Shown piece by piece: positions 35,024 through 45,402 of a stretch of DNA of 64,000 nt. The notes under the pieces were generated by a model, which saw only the letters and a program-made list of their open reading frames with translations, did no database searches and was not told the DNA's origin. Every line of letters starts with the position of its first letter. The first letter of the stretch is position 1. The translations under genes and the position numbers were made by a program. Origin of the DNA: Nocardioides dongkuii. Its GTDB lineage: Bacteria; Actinomycetota; Actinomycetes; Propionibacteriales; Nocardioidaceae. The DNA lies in assembly GCF_014127485.1 (NCBI RefSeq), contig NZ_CP059903.1, positions 4,090,001 through 4,154,000 on the forward strand, read 5' to 3'.

Positions 35024-35434
35024 TCAGCCCACGGCACCCACCACGTCGTCGACGAACCGCTGGAAGTTGGGGCAGGCGGCGACGTCGTGCGCGCGGCACC
35101 GGAGCGCGTGCAGGGTCATCGCGCGGGACCGCTCCATCTCCGCCATCCGGCGGTCCAGGTCGTCGACGTGGGCCTGGAGCACGCGGTGCCGGTCGGCGGC
35201 GTCGGCGTCGAGCAGCACCGCGATCTGGTCGAGGCTCATGCCGGAGTCCTTGCTCCGCATGATCACCGCGACCCGGAACAGGTCGTCGACGCCGTAGCGC
35301 CGGCGGCCCGCGGCGTCGCGCGCCGGACGCAGCAGCCCGACGTCCTCCCAGTGCCGCAGCACGTGCGTGGCGAGCCGGAACCGGGCGGCGACGTCGCCCA
35401 CGGACCACGGTGTCGGATCGGTGCTTGACTTCAT
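35024..35434 (-). CDS. MerR family transcriptional regulator
   Basis: This 136-residue protein has a MerR HTH (PWSVGDVAARFRLATHVLRHWEDVGLLRPARDAAGRRRYGVDDLFRV) and a coiled-coil dimer helix (LQAHVDDLDRRMAEMERSR). The short tail has CRAHDVAACPNFQ, whose Cys residues may sense redox or metals. It diverges from a thioredoxin-reductase-like gene. A 24-bp near-perfect palindrome covers its own start codon, so it is very likely autoregulated and controls the reductase. Confidence 0.92.
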   Translation of the reverse strand: MKSSTDPTPWSVGDVAARFRLATHVLRHWEDVGLLRPARDAAGRRRYGVDDLFRVAVIMRSKDSGMSLDQIAVLLDADAADRHRVLQAHVDDLDRRMAEMERSRAMTLHALRCRAHDVAACPNFQRFVDDVVGAVG

Positions 35435-35449
35435 GTCAACATGAAGTCA
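35425..35449. promoter_or_regulatory. MerR operator with 11-bp perfect arms
   Basis: TGACTTCATGT (35426-35436) and ACATGAAGTCA (35439-35449) are perfect 11-bp arms around the dinucleotide CA. TTGACT (35425-35430) at the left edge is a good -35 box for the plus-strand reductase gene, with the dyad in spacer position, the classical MerR arrangement. The merR start codon (35434-35432) lies inside the dyad. Confidence 0.75.
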
Positions 35450-35491
35450 CATCCTCGTCACGGACGCAATCCCGACGGACGGAGACGCACG

Positions 35492-36310
35492 ATGGACACC
35501 TACGACGCGGTCGTGGTCGGCGGCGGGCCGGCCGGCCTGCAGGCCGCCCTCACCCTGGGCCGGATGCACCGGAGCACGCTGCTGCTGGACTCGGGCGAGT
35601 ACCGCAACGCCCCGGTGGAGCACCTGCAGAACTTCCTCACGCACGACGGCCGGGCCCCCGCGGACTTCCGCGCCGCCGCGCGCGCCGACCTCGCGGCGTA
35701 CTCCTCGGTCACCGTGCGCGAGGCCCGCGCCGGGAGCGCGACGGAGGAGGACGGGCTGTTCCGGGTCGCGCTCGAGGACGGCACGAGCATCAGCGGCCGC
35801 ACGCTGCTGCTCGCGACCGGCGTCCGCGACACCCTCCCGGACAAGCCAGGCCTGGGCGAGCTGTTCGGCACGGTCGCGGCGCACTGCCCGTTCTGCCACG
35901 GGCACGAGCTCGCGGGGACCCACGTCGCCGTGCTCGGGAACGGGCCGCACGCCGCCCGGCTGCCGCTGCTGCTCGCCCCGATCGCGGACCGGGTGACCGT
36001 GCTCGCCGACGGCGGGCCGATCGACCCCGCGGCCGGCGACCTCCTGGCGCGCGCCGGCGTGACGGTGCGGCCGGAACCGGTCACCGGGTTCCGGCGCAGC
36101 GCCGGCGGCGCGACGGTGTCGTTCGCGTCCGGGCCGGACGAGCTCGGCCGCACCAGCCGCCCGGGCGTGTACGCCGCCGGCGACCTCGCCCACCTGGCTG
36201 CCCTGCCGATGCCGATGCCGTCGGTGCTCACGTCGGCCGCCGCCGGCCTGGTCGCCGCCTCCAGTGCCGTGCAGGCGCTGGTGGTCGAGGACTGGGGGCT
36301 GGCGGGATAG
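35492..36310 (+). CDS. Thioredoxin-reductase-like NAD(P)/FAD-dependent oxidoreductase (shortened)
   Basis: This 272-residue flavoprotein has the FAD motif AVVVGGGPAGLQAALTLGR, a redox pair in HCPFCHGHE (CxxC, near residue 132), an NADPH-type turn VAVLGNGPHAARLP and the C-terminal FAD motif PGVYAAGDLAH. Relatives of this group are about 300-320 residues. Here the stretch between FASGPDELG and RTSRPGVYAAGD seems about 40 residues short, so part of the second domain may be deleted in frame. GGAGA precedes the ATG at 35492. Divergent MerR control is likely. Confidence 0.88.
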   Translation: MDTYDAVVVGGGPAGLQAALTLGRMHRSTLLLDSGEYRNAPVEHLQNFLTHDGRAPADFRAAARADLAAYSSVTVREARAGSATEEDGLFRVALEDGTSISGRTLLLATGVRDTLPDKPGLGELFGTVAAHCPFCHGHELAGTHVAVLGNGPHAARLPLLLAPIADRVTVLADGGPIDPAAGDLLARAGVTVRPEPVTGFRRSAGGATVSFASGPDELGRTSRPGVYAAGDLAHLAALPMPMPSVLTSAAAGLVAASSAVQALVVEDWGLAG

Positions 36311-36326
36311 GGCTTGGTGGGCTGCC

Positions 36327-36390
36327 GGTTTCCCCGGTTCACCGGGGAAACCTGAACTTCTCAGGCATCGCAACGCCTGAGAAGTTCAGG
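36327..36390. repeat. Intergenic double-hairpin repeat, GGTTTCCCCGG family, copy 1
   Basis: Two adjacent perfect hairpins: 36327-36338 with 36341-36352 (GGTTTCCCCGGT arm), and 36351-36366 with 36375-36390 (CCTGAACTTCTCAGGC arm, 16 bp, 8-nt loop). A degenerate third unit follows to 36406. A gap-free 64-bp alignment with 53167-53230 shows about 48 identities by hand count. Both copies lie between converging genes, so they may act as terminators. Confidence 0.85.
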
Positions 36391-36410
36391 GAAACCCTGA
36401 GAAGTGCGGC

Positions 36411-38135
36411 TCAGCCCTTGTGGCGGGGCTTGCGGTCGTACGACGGGCGCGCGCTCTGAGCGCTCGCGCCGGAGTCCGGCTGCAGCTCGATGAGCTTGCC
36501 GGAGATCCGGGTGCCGCGCAGCGCCTCGTAGACCTCGCTGGGCAGCTCGGCGGGCAGCTCGACGAGCGAGAAGTCCGGCTTGATCGAGATGTGGCCGAAG
36601 TCGCCGCGACGCAGGCCGCCCTCGTTGGCGATCGCGCCGACGATCTGGCGCGGCTCGACCTTGTGGCGCTTGCCGACGCTGATCCGGTACGTCGCCATCG
36701 GCACGTCGGACTGCGACCCGCGGCGCTCGCGGCTGGCGGACCGCTCGGGGCGGTCGCGCTCCTCGCCGCGGGGCTCGCGGACGGGCTTCTCGCGGGCCGG
36801 GTCGAGCAGCAACGGCTCCTCGCCCTGGGCGACCACGGCGAGCGCGGCGGCGACGTCGGCCTCGGGCACGTCGTGGTTGCGGACGTAGTGGCCGATGATC
36901 TCGCGGAACCGGTCGATGCGGCCGGTCTGCTCGAGGGCCGCGGTGATCTGCTCGTCCCAGCGCGAGAGCCGGGTGACGTTGACGTCCTCGACGCTCGGCA
37001 GCTGCATCTGGGTCAGCGGCTGGCGCGTCGCCTTCTCGATGTGCTTGAGCAGGTAGCGCTCGCGCGGGGTCACGAACGAGATCGCGTCGCCGCTGCGGCC
37101 GGCGCGGCCGGTGCGGCCGATCCGGTGCACGTAGGACTCGGTGTCGGTGGGGATGTCGTAGTTGACGACGTGGCTGATCCGCTCGACGTCGAGGCCGCGG
37201 GCGGCGACGTCGGTGGCGACCAGGATGTCGAGCTTGCCCGACTTCAGCTGGTTGACGGTGCGCTCGCGCTGGTTCTGGGCGACGTCGCCGTTGATGGCCG
37301 CCGCGCTGAAGCCGCGCGCCCGGAGCTTCTCCGCGAGCGTCTCGGTCTCCTGCTTGGTGCGGACGAAGACGATCATCCCCTCGAAGTTCTCCACCTCGAG
37401 GATGCGGGTGAGCGCGTCGACCTTCTGCGGGTAGCTCACCATCAGGTAGCGCTGGGTGGTGTTCGCCGAGGTCGTCGTCTTGTTCTTGACGGTGATCTCT
37501 TCGGGGTCGTTGAGGTACTTCTTGGAGATCCGGCGGATCTGGGCGGGCATCGTCGCGGAGAAGAGCGCGACGTTCTTGTCCGCCGGGGTGTCGGCGAGGA
37601 TCTTCTCGACGTCCTCGGCGAAGCCCATGTTGAGCATCTCGTCGGCCTCGTCGAGCACCAGGAAGCGCAGCTCGGAGAGGTCGAGCGTGCCCTTCTCGAG
37701 GTGGTCCATGATCCGGCCGGGCGTGCCGACGACGACGTGGACGCCGCGGCGCAGCGCGGAGAGCTGCACGCCGTACCCCTGGCCGCCGTACACGGGCAGC
37801 ACGTGGACGCCCTTGAGGTGGGAGGCGTACCGCTCGAAGGCCTCGCACACCTGCAGCGCGAGCTCGCGCGTCGGCGCGAGCACCAGCGCCTGCGGCGTCT
37901 TCTGGCGCATGTCGAGCCGGCTCAGGATCGGCAGCGCGAACGCCGCGGTCTTGCCGGTGCCGGTCTGCGCCAGGCCGACCACGTCGCGGCCGGCCAGCAG
38001 CGGCGGGATGGTCGCGGCCTGGATGGCCGACGGGGTCTCGTACCCGACGTCGCGCAGCGCCTTCAGCACGGCGTCGTCGAGTCCGAGGTCCGCGAAAGTG
38101 GGGGTCGGGTCGACGTCGATGTCCTCGGTGCTCAC
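36411..38135 (-). CDS. deaD: DEAD/DEAH box RNA helicase with DbpA-type RNA-binding domain (DeaD/CsdA type)
   Basis: This 574-residue helicase has the Q-motif (TPSAIQAATIPPLL), I AQTGTGKT, Ia PTRELALQ, II DEAD, III SAT, V ATDVAARGLDV and VI HRIGRTGRAGR. A C-terminal DbpA RNA-recognition domain (about 475-555; MATYRISVGKRHKVEPRQIVGAIANEGGL) and a basic tail follow. This order marks CsdA/DeaD, which unwinds rRNA and mRNA, especially in the cold. An Arg/Glu-rich low-complexity linker separates the parts. It starts with GTG at 38135, with TACCGT 6 nt upstream. Confidence 0.95.
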   Translation of the reverse strand: MSTEDIDVDPTPTFADLGLDDAVLKALRDVGYETPSAIQAATIPPLLAGRDVVGLAQTGTGKTAAFALPILSRLDMRQKTPQALVLAPTRELALQVCEAFERYASHLKGVHVLPVYGGQGYGVQLSALRRGVHVVVGTPGRIMDHLEKGTLDLSELRFLVLDEADEMLNMGFAEDVEKILADTPADKNVALFSATMPAQIRRISKKYLNDPEEITVKNKTTTSANTTQRYLMVSYPQKVDALTRILEVENFEGMIVFVRTKQETETLAEKLRARGFSAAAINGDVAQNQRERTVNQLKSGKLDILVATDVAARGLDVERISHVVNYDIPTDTESYVHRIGRTGRAGRSGDAISFVTPRERYLLKHIEKATRQPLTQMQLPSVEDVNVTRLSRWDEQITAALEQTGRIDRFREIIGHYVRNHDVPEADVAAALAVVAQGEEPLLLDPAREKPVREPRGEERDRPERSASRERRGSQSDVPMATYRISVGKRHKVEPRQIVGAIANEGGLRRGDFGHISIKPDFSLVELPAELPSEVYEALRGTRISGKLIELQPDSGASAQSARPSYDRKPRHKG

Positions 38136-38199
38136 CCGCCTACGGTAGTGGCTTCGGTGCCGTGGAGCCGCTTCGAGGTGGCGGTGCGATCGGTCACGC

Positions 38200-40047
<1,848 letters not shown>

Positions 40048-40059
40048 GTGTGACTCCTG

Positions 40060-40323
40060 TCAGCCGTAGACGATGCGACGTAGCTGGCGCTCGGAGAGCG
40101 GCGGCGGCGCGACCACGCGGTCCGCAAGCTCCTCGGCCACCCGCGCGAAGATCTCGGGGTTGCGCACCCCGTAGGTCTTCAGGTGGGCGTGCCGGCGGCG
40201 GACGTACTCCTCCACCGGCTCCGCGTGGAAGGCCACCACGTCCTCGACCACCCGCGCCGCCTCGGCGGCGGTGAGCCCCGCCGTGCGGGTCAGGTGCGCG
40301 ACGAGGTCCGGGTCGACAGCCAC
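40060..40323 (-). CDS. Small conserved hypothetical protein upstream of glmS
   Basis: This 87-residue, mostly helical, charged protein (VAVDPDLVAHLTRTAGLTAAEAARVVEDVVAFH at the start) has no Cys and no membrane segment. I recognise no family. It ends 12 bp before glmS and is probably in the same transcript. The GTG at 40323 has GGGGAC right before it and begins a sensible helix. The only longer start is a TTG at 40359, which would add a weak N-terminus. Confidence 0.65.
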   Translation of the reverse strand: MAVDPDLVAHLTRTAGLTAAEAARVVEDVVAFHAEPVEEYVRRRHAHLKTYGVRNPEIFARVAEELADRVVAPPPLSERQLRRIVYG

Positions 40324-40359
40324 GTCCCCACTGTGCGTCGGCGCAGCGCCGTACGACAA

Positions 40360-40385
40360 CTTCCTGCCCGGAATCGGGCAGGAAG
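40360..40385. promoter_or_regulatory. 26-bp dyad between the glmS operon and yceI
   Basis: CTTCCTGCCCG (40360-40370) and CGGGCAGGAAG (40375-40385) are perfect 11-bp arms with a GAAT loop. The dyad lies between two divergent genes, where a terminator is unlikely, so it may be an operator or a leader hairpin. A smaller palindrome, GGACC-TG-GGTCC, follows at 40438-40449. Confidence 0.5.
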
Positions 40386-40501
40386 AAGCAAAACGCCACT
40401 GGTCGAGACCACTTGATGCGCCCCAGGAATGAAGCGGACCTGGGTCCGGTTCTAGTCCTTGAATCTTGCATCACACCGGCACCGACCCGAGGGAGTCCCC
40501 T

Positions 40502-41101
40502 ATGAGCATCTTCAGCCGCAGCACCCGCACCGACGAGCCCGTCTTCGACCCGGCCACCACGGCCATCGACGACCTGACCGGCGACTACACCATCGACCCC
40601 ACGCACAGCCGGGTCGGCTTCAGCGCCCGCCACGCGATGGTCACCACCGTCCGCGGCCAGTTCAAGGACTTCACCGGCACGGCGCACATCGACGCCGCCG
40701 ACCCCGCCGCCTCCTCGGTCAGCCTCACGATCCAGAGCGCGAGCATCGACACCGGTGTCGCCGACCGCGACGGCCACCTGGTCTCCGCCGACTTCCTCGA
40801 CTCCGCCGCCCAGCCGGAGATCACCTTCGTCTCCACCGAGGTGGCCCGCGACGGCGACGACTGGGCCGTCACCGGCGACCTGACCATCAAGGGCGTCACC
40901 CGCTCCGTGCTGGTCACCTTCGAGCCCACCGGCTCCGCGCGCGACCCGTTCGGCAACCTGCGCGTCGGCTTCGAGGGCTCGACCAGCATCAACCGCAAGG
41001 ACTGGGGCCTCACCTGGAACGCCGCGCTCGAGACCGGCGGCGTGCTGGTCTCCGAGAAGGTCAAGCTCGACTTCGACGTCTCGGCGATCCGCAACGCCTG
41101 A
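40502..41101 (+). CDS. YceI family protein
   Basis: This 199-residue protein is a YceI lipocalin-like beta barrel: GDYTIDPTHSRVGFSARHAMVTTVRGQFKDFTGTAHID at the start, DLTIKGVTRSVLVTF in the middle and TSINRKDWGLTWNAALETGGVLVSEKVKLDFD at the end. No signal peptide is present, so this version is cytoplasmic. YceI proteins bind polyisoprenoids or amphiphiles. The ATG at 40502 has a GAGGGAG ribosome site 7 nt upstream. A 15-bp terminator follows. Confidence 0.94.
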   Translation: MSIFSRSTRTDEPVFDPATTAIDDLTGDYTIDPTHSRVGFSARHAMVTTVRGQFKDFTGTAHIDAADPAASSVSLTIQSASIDTGVADRDGHLVSADFLDSAAQPEITFVSTEVARDGDDWAVTGDLTIKGVTRSVLVTFEPTGSARDPFGNLRVGFEGSTSINRKDWGLTWNAALETGGVLVSEKVKLDFDVSAIRNA

Positions 41102-41126
41102 GCCACGGCGTACGACGCCGCACGCA

Positions 41127-41160
41127 CGACGGCCCGGGTCCTGGTGGACCCGGGCCGTCG
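41127..41160. terminator. Bidirectional hairpin terminator (15-bp perfect stem)
   Basis: CGACGGCCCGGGTCC (41127-41141) is perfectly complementary to 41146-41160, with the loop TGGT. It lies between the converging yceI (ends 41101) and DUF1501 (ends 41186) genes. Confidence 0.87.
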
Positions 41161-41185
41161 TCGTCGTGAGGCGGAGGAGCGGCGG

Positions 41186-42475
41186 CTACTGGCCCGCCAT
41201 CACGCCGACCCGCTCGCGCTGGAAGCCCGGGAAGACCGTCGACACCGACGCCTCGGTGCGCGCCGCGACGATCTCGGCGAGCACGCTGCGGTAGTCGGTC
41301 GTGACCGCCACGTCGGCGTCCAGGGTGTTCTGCAGGCCGGGCCAGCGGCCGTAGTACGCGCCACCCTTGACGCCCGCCCCGGCGACCAGCATCACGTTGC
41401 CCCAGCCGTGGTCGAGGCCCTGGTTGGCGTTCTCCTGGACCCGGCGGCCGAACTCGCTCACCGTCACCAGGGTCACCTTGTCGGCGACCGGCCCGAGGTC
41501 GGCGAAGAACGCCGCGATGCTGCCGGCGAGGTCGCCGGCGTTGCGCACCATCCAGCCGGACGTCGCCGAGCCGAGCCCGGTGTGCATGTCCCAGTTGCCG
41601 GAGTCGACGGTGACCGTCGAGACGCCGATGTCGGCGCGCAGCGTGCGCGCGACGGACGCCAGCCCCTCCCCCAGGTCGGTGGCGGGGTACGTCGCGGAGC
41701 GGTCCGGCTGCTGCTGCGCGGCGCCGAGGTCGACCACGGCGCCCAGGGCGGTCCGCACCCCGACCGCCATCTCGCCGGGCGCGTCGGACCACGCCTCGGT
41801 GAGGGCGCGGACGCGGGTGCCGGTCGGGTCCCACTTGTCGGCGCCGGCCAGCACCGCGTCGTCGACCGAGCGGAACGACATCACCACCTCCGGGCCGAGG
41901 ACCGAGGTGGGCAGGGTGTCCCCGACCGCGATCGCCTGCAGGCTGCCCGTGACGTCGTCGGTGCCGATCATCCGGTTCAGCCAGCCGACCCGCGCCGAGG
42001 AGGTCGGGTCGGCGTCCTCGAGCTCCTCCATGGCCGAGAAGTGCGACCGGTTCGCCACGGGCAGGCCGGTGGCGTGCACGGCGGCGAGCCGCCCGGACTC
42101 CCACAGCGGCAGCAGCGGCGCCATCGCCGGGTGCATCCCGAAGAACCCGTCGGGGGCCACCAGGCTCTGCTTCGGGACGGCGATCCGCGGCCGGGCGGCG
42201 TAGTACGCCGGGTCGCCGTGCGGCACGACCAGGGAGAGCCCGTCGGCGGCGCCGCGCAGCGAGACCACCACCAGGACCGACTTCGCCGCGGGGGTGGTGC
42301 CCGCCGCGGCCGCGCGGCCCATCGTCACGACCGTGGAGCCGACGACCGTGGCGGCGCCGGCCAGCGCGGCGCCGCGCAGCACCCCGCGCCGGCTCGCGAC
42401 CAGCCCGCCCGACGCGAGCGCGGCGCCCTCCGGGCAGCCGCACCCGGTGAGCTCGGGGGGAACGGTCAGGGTCAT
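41186..42475 (-). CDS. DUF1501 domain-containing Tat-exported protein
   Basis: This 429-residue protein has a twin-arginine signal (ASRRGVLRGAALAGAATVVG, about 28-50) after an unusual 25-residue N-terminal extension with the pair CGCP. The mature DUF1501 domain is alkaline-phosphatase-like (VVVSLRGAADGLSLVVP, GNWDMHTGLG, VTVSEFGRRVQENANQGLDHGWGN). DUF1501 and DUF1800 are usually encoded together, as here, and are exported in planctomycetes and actinobacteria. Their substrate is unknown. It lies 28 bp downstream of the DUF1800 gene. Confidence 0.93.
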   Translation of the reverse strand: MTLTVPPELTGCGCPEGAALASGGLVASRRGVLRGAALAGAATVVGSTVVTMGRAAAAGTTPAAKSVLVVVSLRGAADGLSLVVPHGDPAYYAARPRIAVPKQSLVAPDGFFGMHPAMAPLLPLWESGRLAAVHATGLPVANRSHFSAMEELEDADPTSSARVGWLNRMIGTDDVTGSLQAIAVGDTLPTSVLGPEVVMSFRSVDDAVLAGADKWDPTGTRVRALTEAWSDAPGEMAVGVRTALGAVVDLGAAQQQPDRSATYPATDLGEGLASVARTLRADIGVSTVTVDSGNWDMHTGLGSATSGWMVRNAGDLAGSIAAFFADLGPVADKVTLVTVSEFGRRVQENANQGLDHGWGNVMLVAGAGVKGGAYYGRWPGLQNTLDADVAVTTDYRSVLAEIVAARTEASVSTVFPGFQRERVGVMAGQ

Positions 42476-42503
42476 GGGGTGTCCTTCGGGTCTTCGGGCG
42501 CGG

Positions 42504-44357
42504 TCAGTGCTGGTAGAACGTCGGGCTGTCGAGGATCGCCGCGATCAGGCGGGGCCACCGCCAGCGGACCAGGTCCGAGGCCGCCGTGACCTGCTTGGTC
42601 GGCGCGGTCTCGGTCGCCGCGCAGCAGATCCGCAGCAGTGCCTCGGTCGAGGGCCGCTGCAGCAGCAGGCGGGAGAGGTGGTCCACCAGGTCGCGGAACG
42701 CGATCGTGGGCGCCGGCAGGGAACCCGCCGGCTCGGTCCAGGCGATGCCCTCGGTCGGCCACCAGCGGCCGGCCATGCTCCAGTGCAGCTCCATCGAGGC
42801 GAGGGCGCGGGTGGGCGAGGCCCAGGCCCGGTTGTCCACCGGCTGCCCGTCCGGGCGCGGCCAGGTGAACGGGGCCAGGCCGAGGGAGGAGACCTGCCAG
42901 GTGACCGCGTTCGCGGCCGACGACCCGGTGGCCGGCGGGGTCACCCGCACCCCGAGCAGCCGGTACGTCGCCGCCACGTCCTCGTCGGCGTCCCGCAGCT
43001 TCTGGTCGACCGAGACCGCGAACTCCGGCGAGCGCACCAGCGCCCGCAGCACCGGCGCGATCGCCGTGCCGTGCTCCAGGTAGACCGCGGCGAGCGCGTC
43101 CACCAGCGCGGCCGGCACGGTGTCGGAGACGAAGGTGCGCACCAGCTTGGTCGCGATCCGCCGCGCGGTGTCGGGGTGGTGGGCGAGGTAGGAGAGGTAC
43201 CGCTTGGTGACCGCCTGCCCGTCGGCCGCGGCGTTCGCGTCGGTGAAGTCCTTGACCCGCACCGGCCCGGTCCAGTGGTCGTTCGGGCTGTAGTAGGCCG
43301 CCCAGGTCGAGTACGTCGCGACCCGCCAGCCGGTGAGGATCCGCGCCGAGCTCTTCACGTCGTCCTCGGTGTGGTTGCCGACGCCGACGGTGTGCAGCTC
43401 CAGCAGCTCGCGGCCGAGGTTCTCGTTCGGGTGCTTCTTGGTGGAGGAGGCGTTGCCGAGGTACATCAGCATCGCCGGGTGCAGCACCGCGGCGGTCAGC
43501 AGGTCCTCGAAGCGGCCCAGCGCGTGCCGGCGCACGACCTCGCCGTACGCACCGCGGAAGGTGCCGATGTTGTCGGCGTTGCTCGGCACGTGGAGGTGGT
43601 TCTCCCAGAACTCCGTCATCACCTCCAGCACCTGCCGGGGCGACTGCATCCGGCGGACCATCGCGCGGCGGCCGTGGTCGGTGCTGACCTCCCAGGAGCC
43701 GCGCACCTGGTCGACCTGGCGCCGGTAGATGGTCGCGGCGTCCAGGTGCAGGTCGGGCCACCAGTCGCCGACCGCGTCGGCCTGCCCGTCGTACGCCGTC
43801 TCGAGCTGGCGGTCGAACCAGGCCCAGTGGTGCCCGGCCGCGCGCACCTCGTCGGCCAGCTCCGGGGTGATGCCGTAGCTGAACCGGTTCGCCAGGTGCC
43901 GCGCCGCCACCGGGAGCACCGGGGTCCCGGGGTAGCTGCCCGACGCGAACGGGCTGTCCGGGGTCGGGTTCGGGGTCGGCTGGGGCTCGGGCGTGGGAGT
44001 CGGCTCGGGCGTCGGCGTGGGCGTCGGCTGCGGGGTGGGCGTCGGCTCGGTCGTCGGCTGCGGGGTGGGAGCCGGGGACGGCGGCTTCGGCTTCGGCTTG
44101 GGCTTCGGCTTGGGCTTCGGCTTCGGCTTGGGCTTGGGCTTGGGCTTCTTCTTGTCCTTCTTGTCGTCCAGCCGGTCCCGGCGACGCTTGCGCCGGCGGC
44201 GGCGGCGCTCGGCGGCGTCGTCCGACGCCCCGCCGGCGAGCGCGGCCTCGACCGGGCCGGCGGCGACCGTGGTGGTCGCGGCGACGACGGCGCTGCCGGC
44301 GATCCGCAGCGCGCGGCGGCGGGAGGGGAGGGTCTCAGCGGGCGAGGTGCTCGGCAC
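42504..44357 (-). CDS. DUF1800 domain-containing protein with Lys-Pro and Thr-Pro linkers
   Basis: This 617-residue protein has a Tat-type signal (PSRRRALRIAGSAVV, about 11-35). A strongly basic segment (ERRRRRRKRRR) is followed by an 11-fold Lys-Pro repeat and a long Thr/Pro/Glu linker (to about 160). The rest is DUF1800: AARHLANRFSYGITPEL, TEFWENHLHV, NENLGRELLELHTVG. The linker looks like a cell-wall-spanning spacer, so the DUF1800 domain is probably held at the surface. The partner DUF1501 is downstream. I use the GTG at 44357 with GGAAAGG upstream. Confidence 0.92.
   Translation of the reverse strand: MPSTSPAETLPSRRRALRIAGSAVVAATTTVAAGPVEAALAGGASDDAAERRRRRRKRRRDRLDDKKDKKKPKPKPKPKPKPKPKPKPKPKPPSPAPTPQPTTEPTPTPQPTPTPTPEPTPTPEPQPTPNPTPDSPFASGSYPGTPVLPVAARHLANRFSYGITPELADEVRAAGHHWAWFDRQLETAYDGQADAVGDWWPDLHLDAATIYRRQVDQVRGSWEVSTDHGRRAMVRRMQSPRQVLEVMTEFWENHLHVPSNADNIGTFRGAYGEVVRRHALGRFEDLLTAAVLHPAMLMYLGNASSTKKHPNENLGRELLELHTVGVGNHTEDDVKSSARILTGWRVATYSTWAAYYSPNDHWTGPVRVKDFTDANAAADGQAVTKRYLSYLAHHPDTARRIATKLVRTFVSDTVPAALVDALAAVYLEHGTAIAPVLRALVRSPEFAVSVDQKLRDADEDVAATYRLLGVRVTPPATGSSAANAVTWQVSSLGLAPFTWPRPDGQPVDNRAWASPTRALASMELHWSMAGRWWPTEGIAWTEPAGSLPAPTIAFRDLVDHLSRLLLQRPSTEALLRICCAATETAPTKQVTAASDLVRWRWPRLIAAILDSPTFYQH
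44083..44148 (-). repeat. Hexanucleotide repeat encoding (Lys-Pro)11
   Basis: Eleven in-frame hexamers, GGCTTC or GGCTTG on the plus strand, encode consecutive Lys-Pro pairs in the DUF1800 protein. Length variation by slippage would keep the reading frame. Confidence 0.9.
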
Positions 44358-44502
44358 GGGGGGATGCCTTTCCTGGCTTCTGGCACCGCGAGGGGTGTCC
44401 CCCGGGGTCACCCCTCCCATCGACCGTGGCGGCCCGCACCTGAGGCGGGGGCCCGGGAAAATCCCGCGCGCCGCGGCGGCGCCGGCGTCCACACTGCTGG
44501 CC

Positions 44503-45402
44503 ATGGCCGACCCCGACCTCCCCGCCGGGCTCACGGCACGCCCGCTGACCCCGGCCGACGCCCCGGCCGTCTACGGGCTGATGGCCGCCCAGGAGCTCGC
44601 CGACCTCGGCGAGGTGGTGATCGAGGAGGCCGACATCGTCGCCGACTGGCAGCGGCCCTCCTTCGACCTCGCCACGAGCGCGGTCGGCGTCCTCGAGAGC
44701 GACCGGATGGTCGGGTACGCCGAGGCGTCCGGCGCCGACCGCGGCGACGCCGCCGTCCACCCCGGAGCCCGCGGCCGCGGGATCGGCACCTGGCTCGCGC
44801 ACCGGATGCAGGACCTGGCCCGCGCGCAGGGCGCGACCGTCGTCGGGATGCCGGTCCCGCAGGGCTCGCCGGGCGACCGGCTGCTGGCGGAGCTCGGCTA
44901 CCACGTCCGCTGGACCAGCTGGGTCCTCCAGCTCCCGGAGGGCCGCACCGTCCCCGAGCGCCCCCTGCCCGCCGGGTACGCCGTCCGCGCGGCGCGGGCC
45001 GAGGAGCACCGGGCCTGCTGGACCGTCCTCGAGGACGCGTTCCTCGAGTGGTCGGAGCGGGACCGCCAGTCCTTCGAGGACTTCACCGCCACCGTCCTCG
45101 AGCGGCCCGGGTACGAGCCGTGGCAGCTGCGGGTGGTGACCGACGACGGAGAGGTGGTCGCCGCCGCGGTGCTGACCATGGGCGAGGGCACCGGCTACGT
45201 CGCGCGGCTGGCCACCCGCCGCGACCGGCGCGGCCGCGGGCTCGCCCAGGCGCTGCTCGTCGACGCGTTCGCCGAGGCCCGGGCCCACGGCGCCGTCCGC
45301 TCGGAGCTCTCCACGGACTCCCGCACCGGCGCCCTCGGTCTCTACGAGAAGGTCGGCATGCAGGTCACCTCGACCTGGGTGAACCGCGCCATTGCCCTGT
45401 AG
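44503..45402 (+). CDS. GNAT family N-acetyltransferase with two GNAT domains
   Basis: This 299-residue protein holds two tandem GNAT domains, as in mycothiol synthase MshD. The acetyl-CoA loop of the first is HPGARGRGIGTWLAHRM (about 85-100), and that of the second is RRDRRGRGLAQALLVDAF (about 250-265). The C-terminal TGALGLYEKVGMQV is the usual end of the fold. The substrate is unknown. It starts with ATG at 44503, with CACACT 7 nt upstream. Its TAG stop lies inside a KstR-type box. Confidence 0.9.
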   Translation: MADPDLPAGLTARPLTPADAPAVYGLMAAQELADLGEVVIEEADIVADWQRPSFDLATSAVGVLESDRMVGYAEASGADRGDAAVHPGARGRGIGTWLAHRMQDLARAQGATVVGMPVPQGSPGDRLLAELGYHVRWTSWVLQLPEGRTVPERPLPAGYAVRAARAEEHRACWTVLEDAFLEWSERDRQSFEDFTATVLERPGYEPWQLRVVTDDGEVVAAAVLTMGEGTGYVARLATRRDRRGRGLAQALLVDAFAEARAHGAVRSELSTDSRTGALGLYEKVGMQVTSTWVNRAIAL

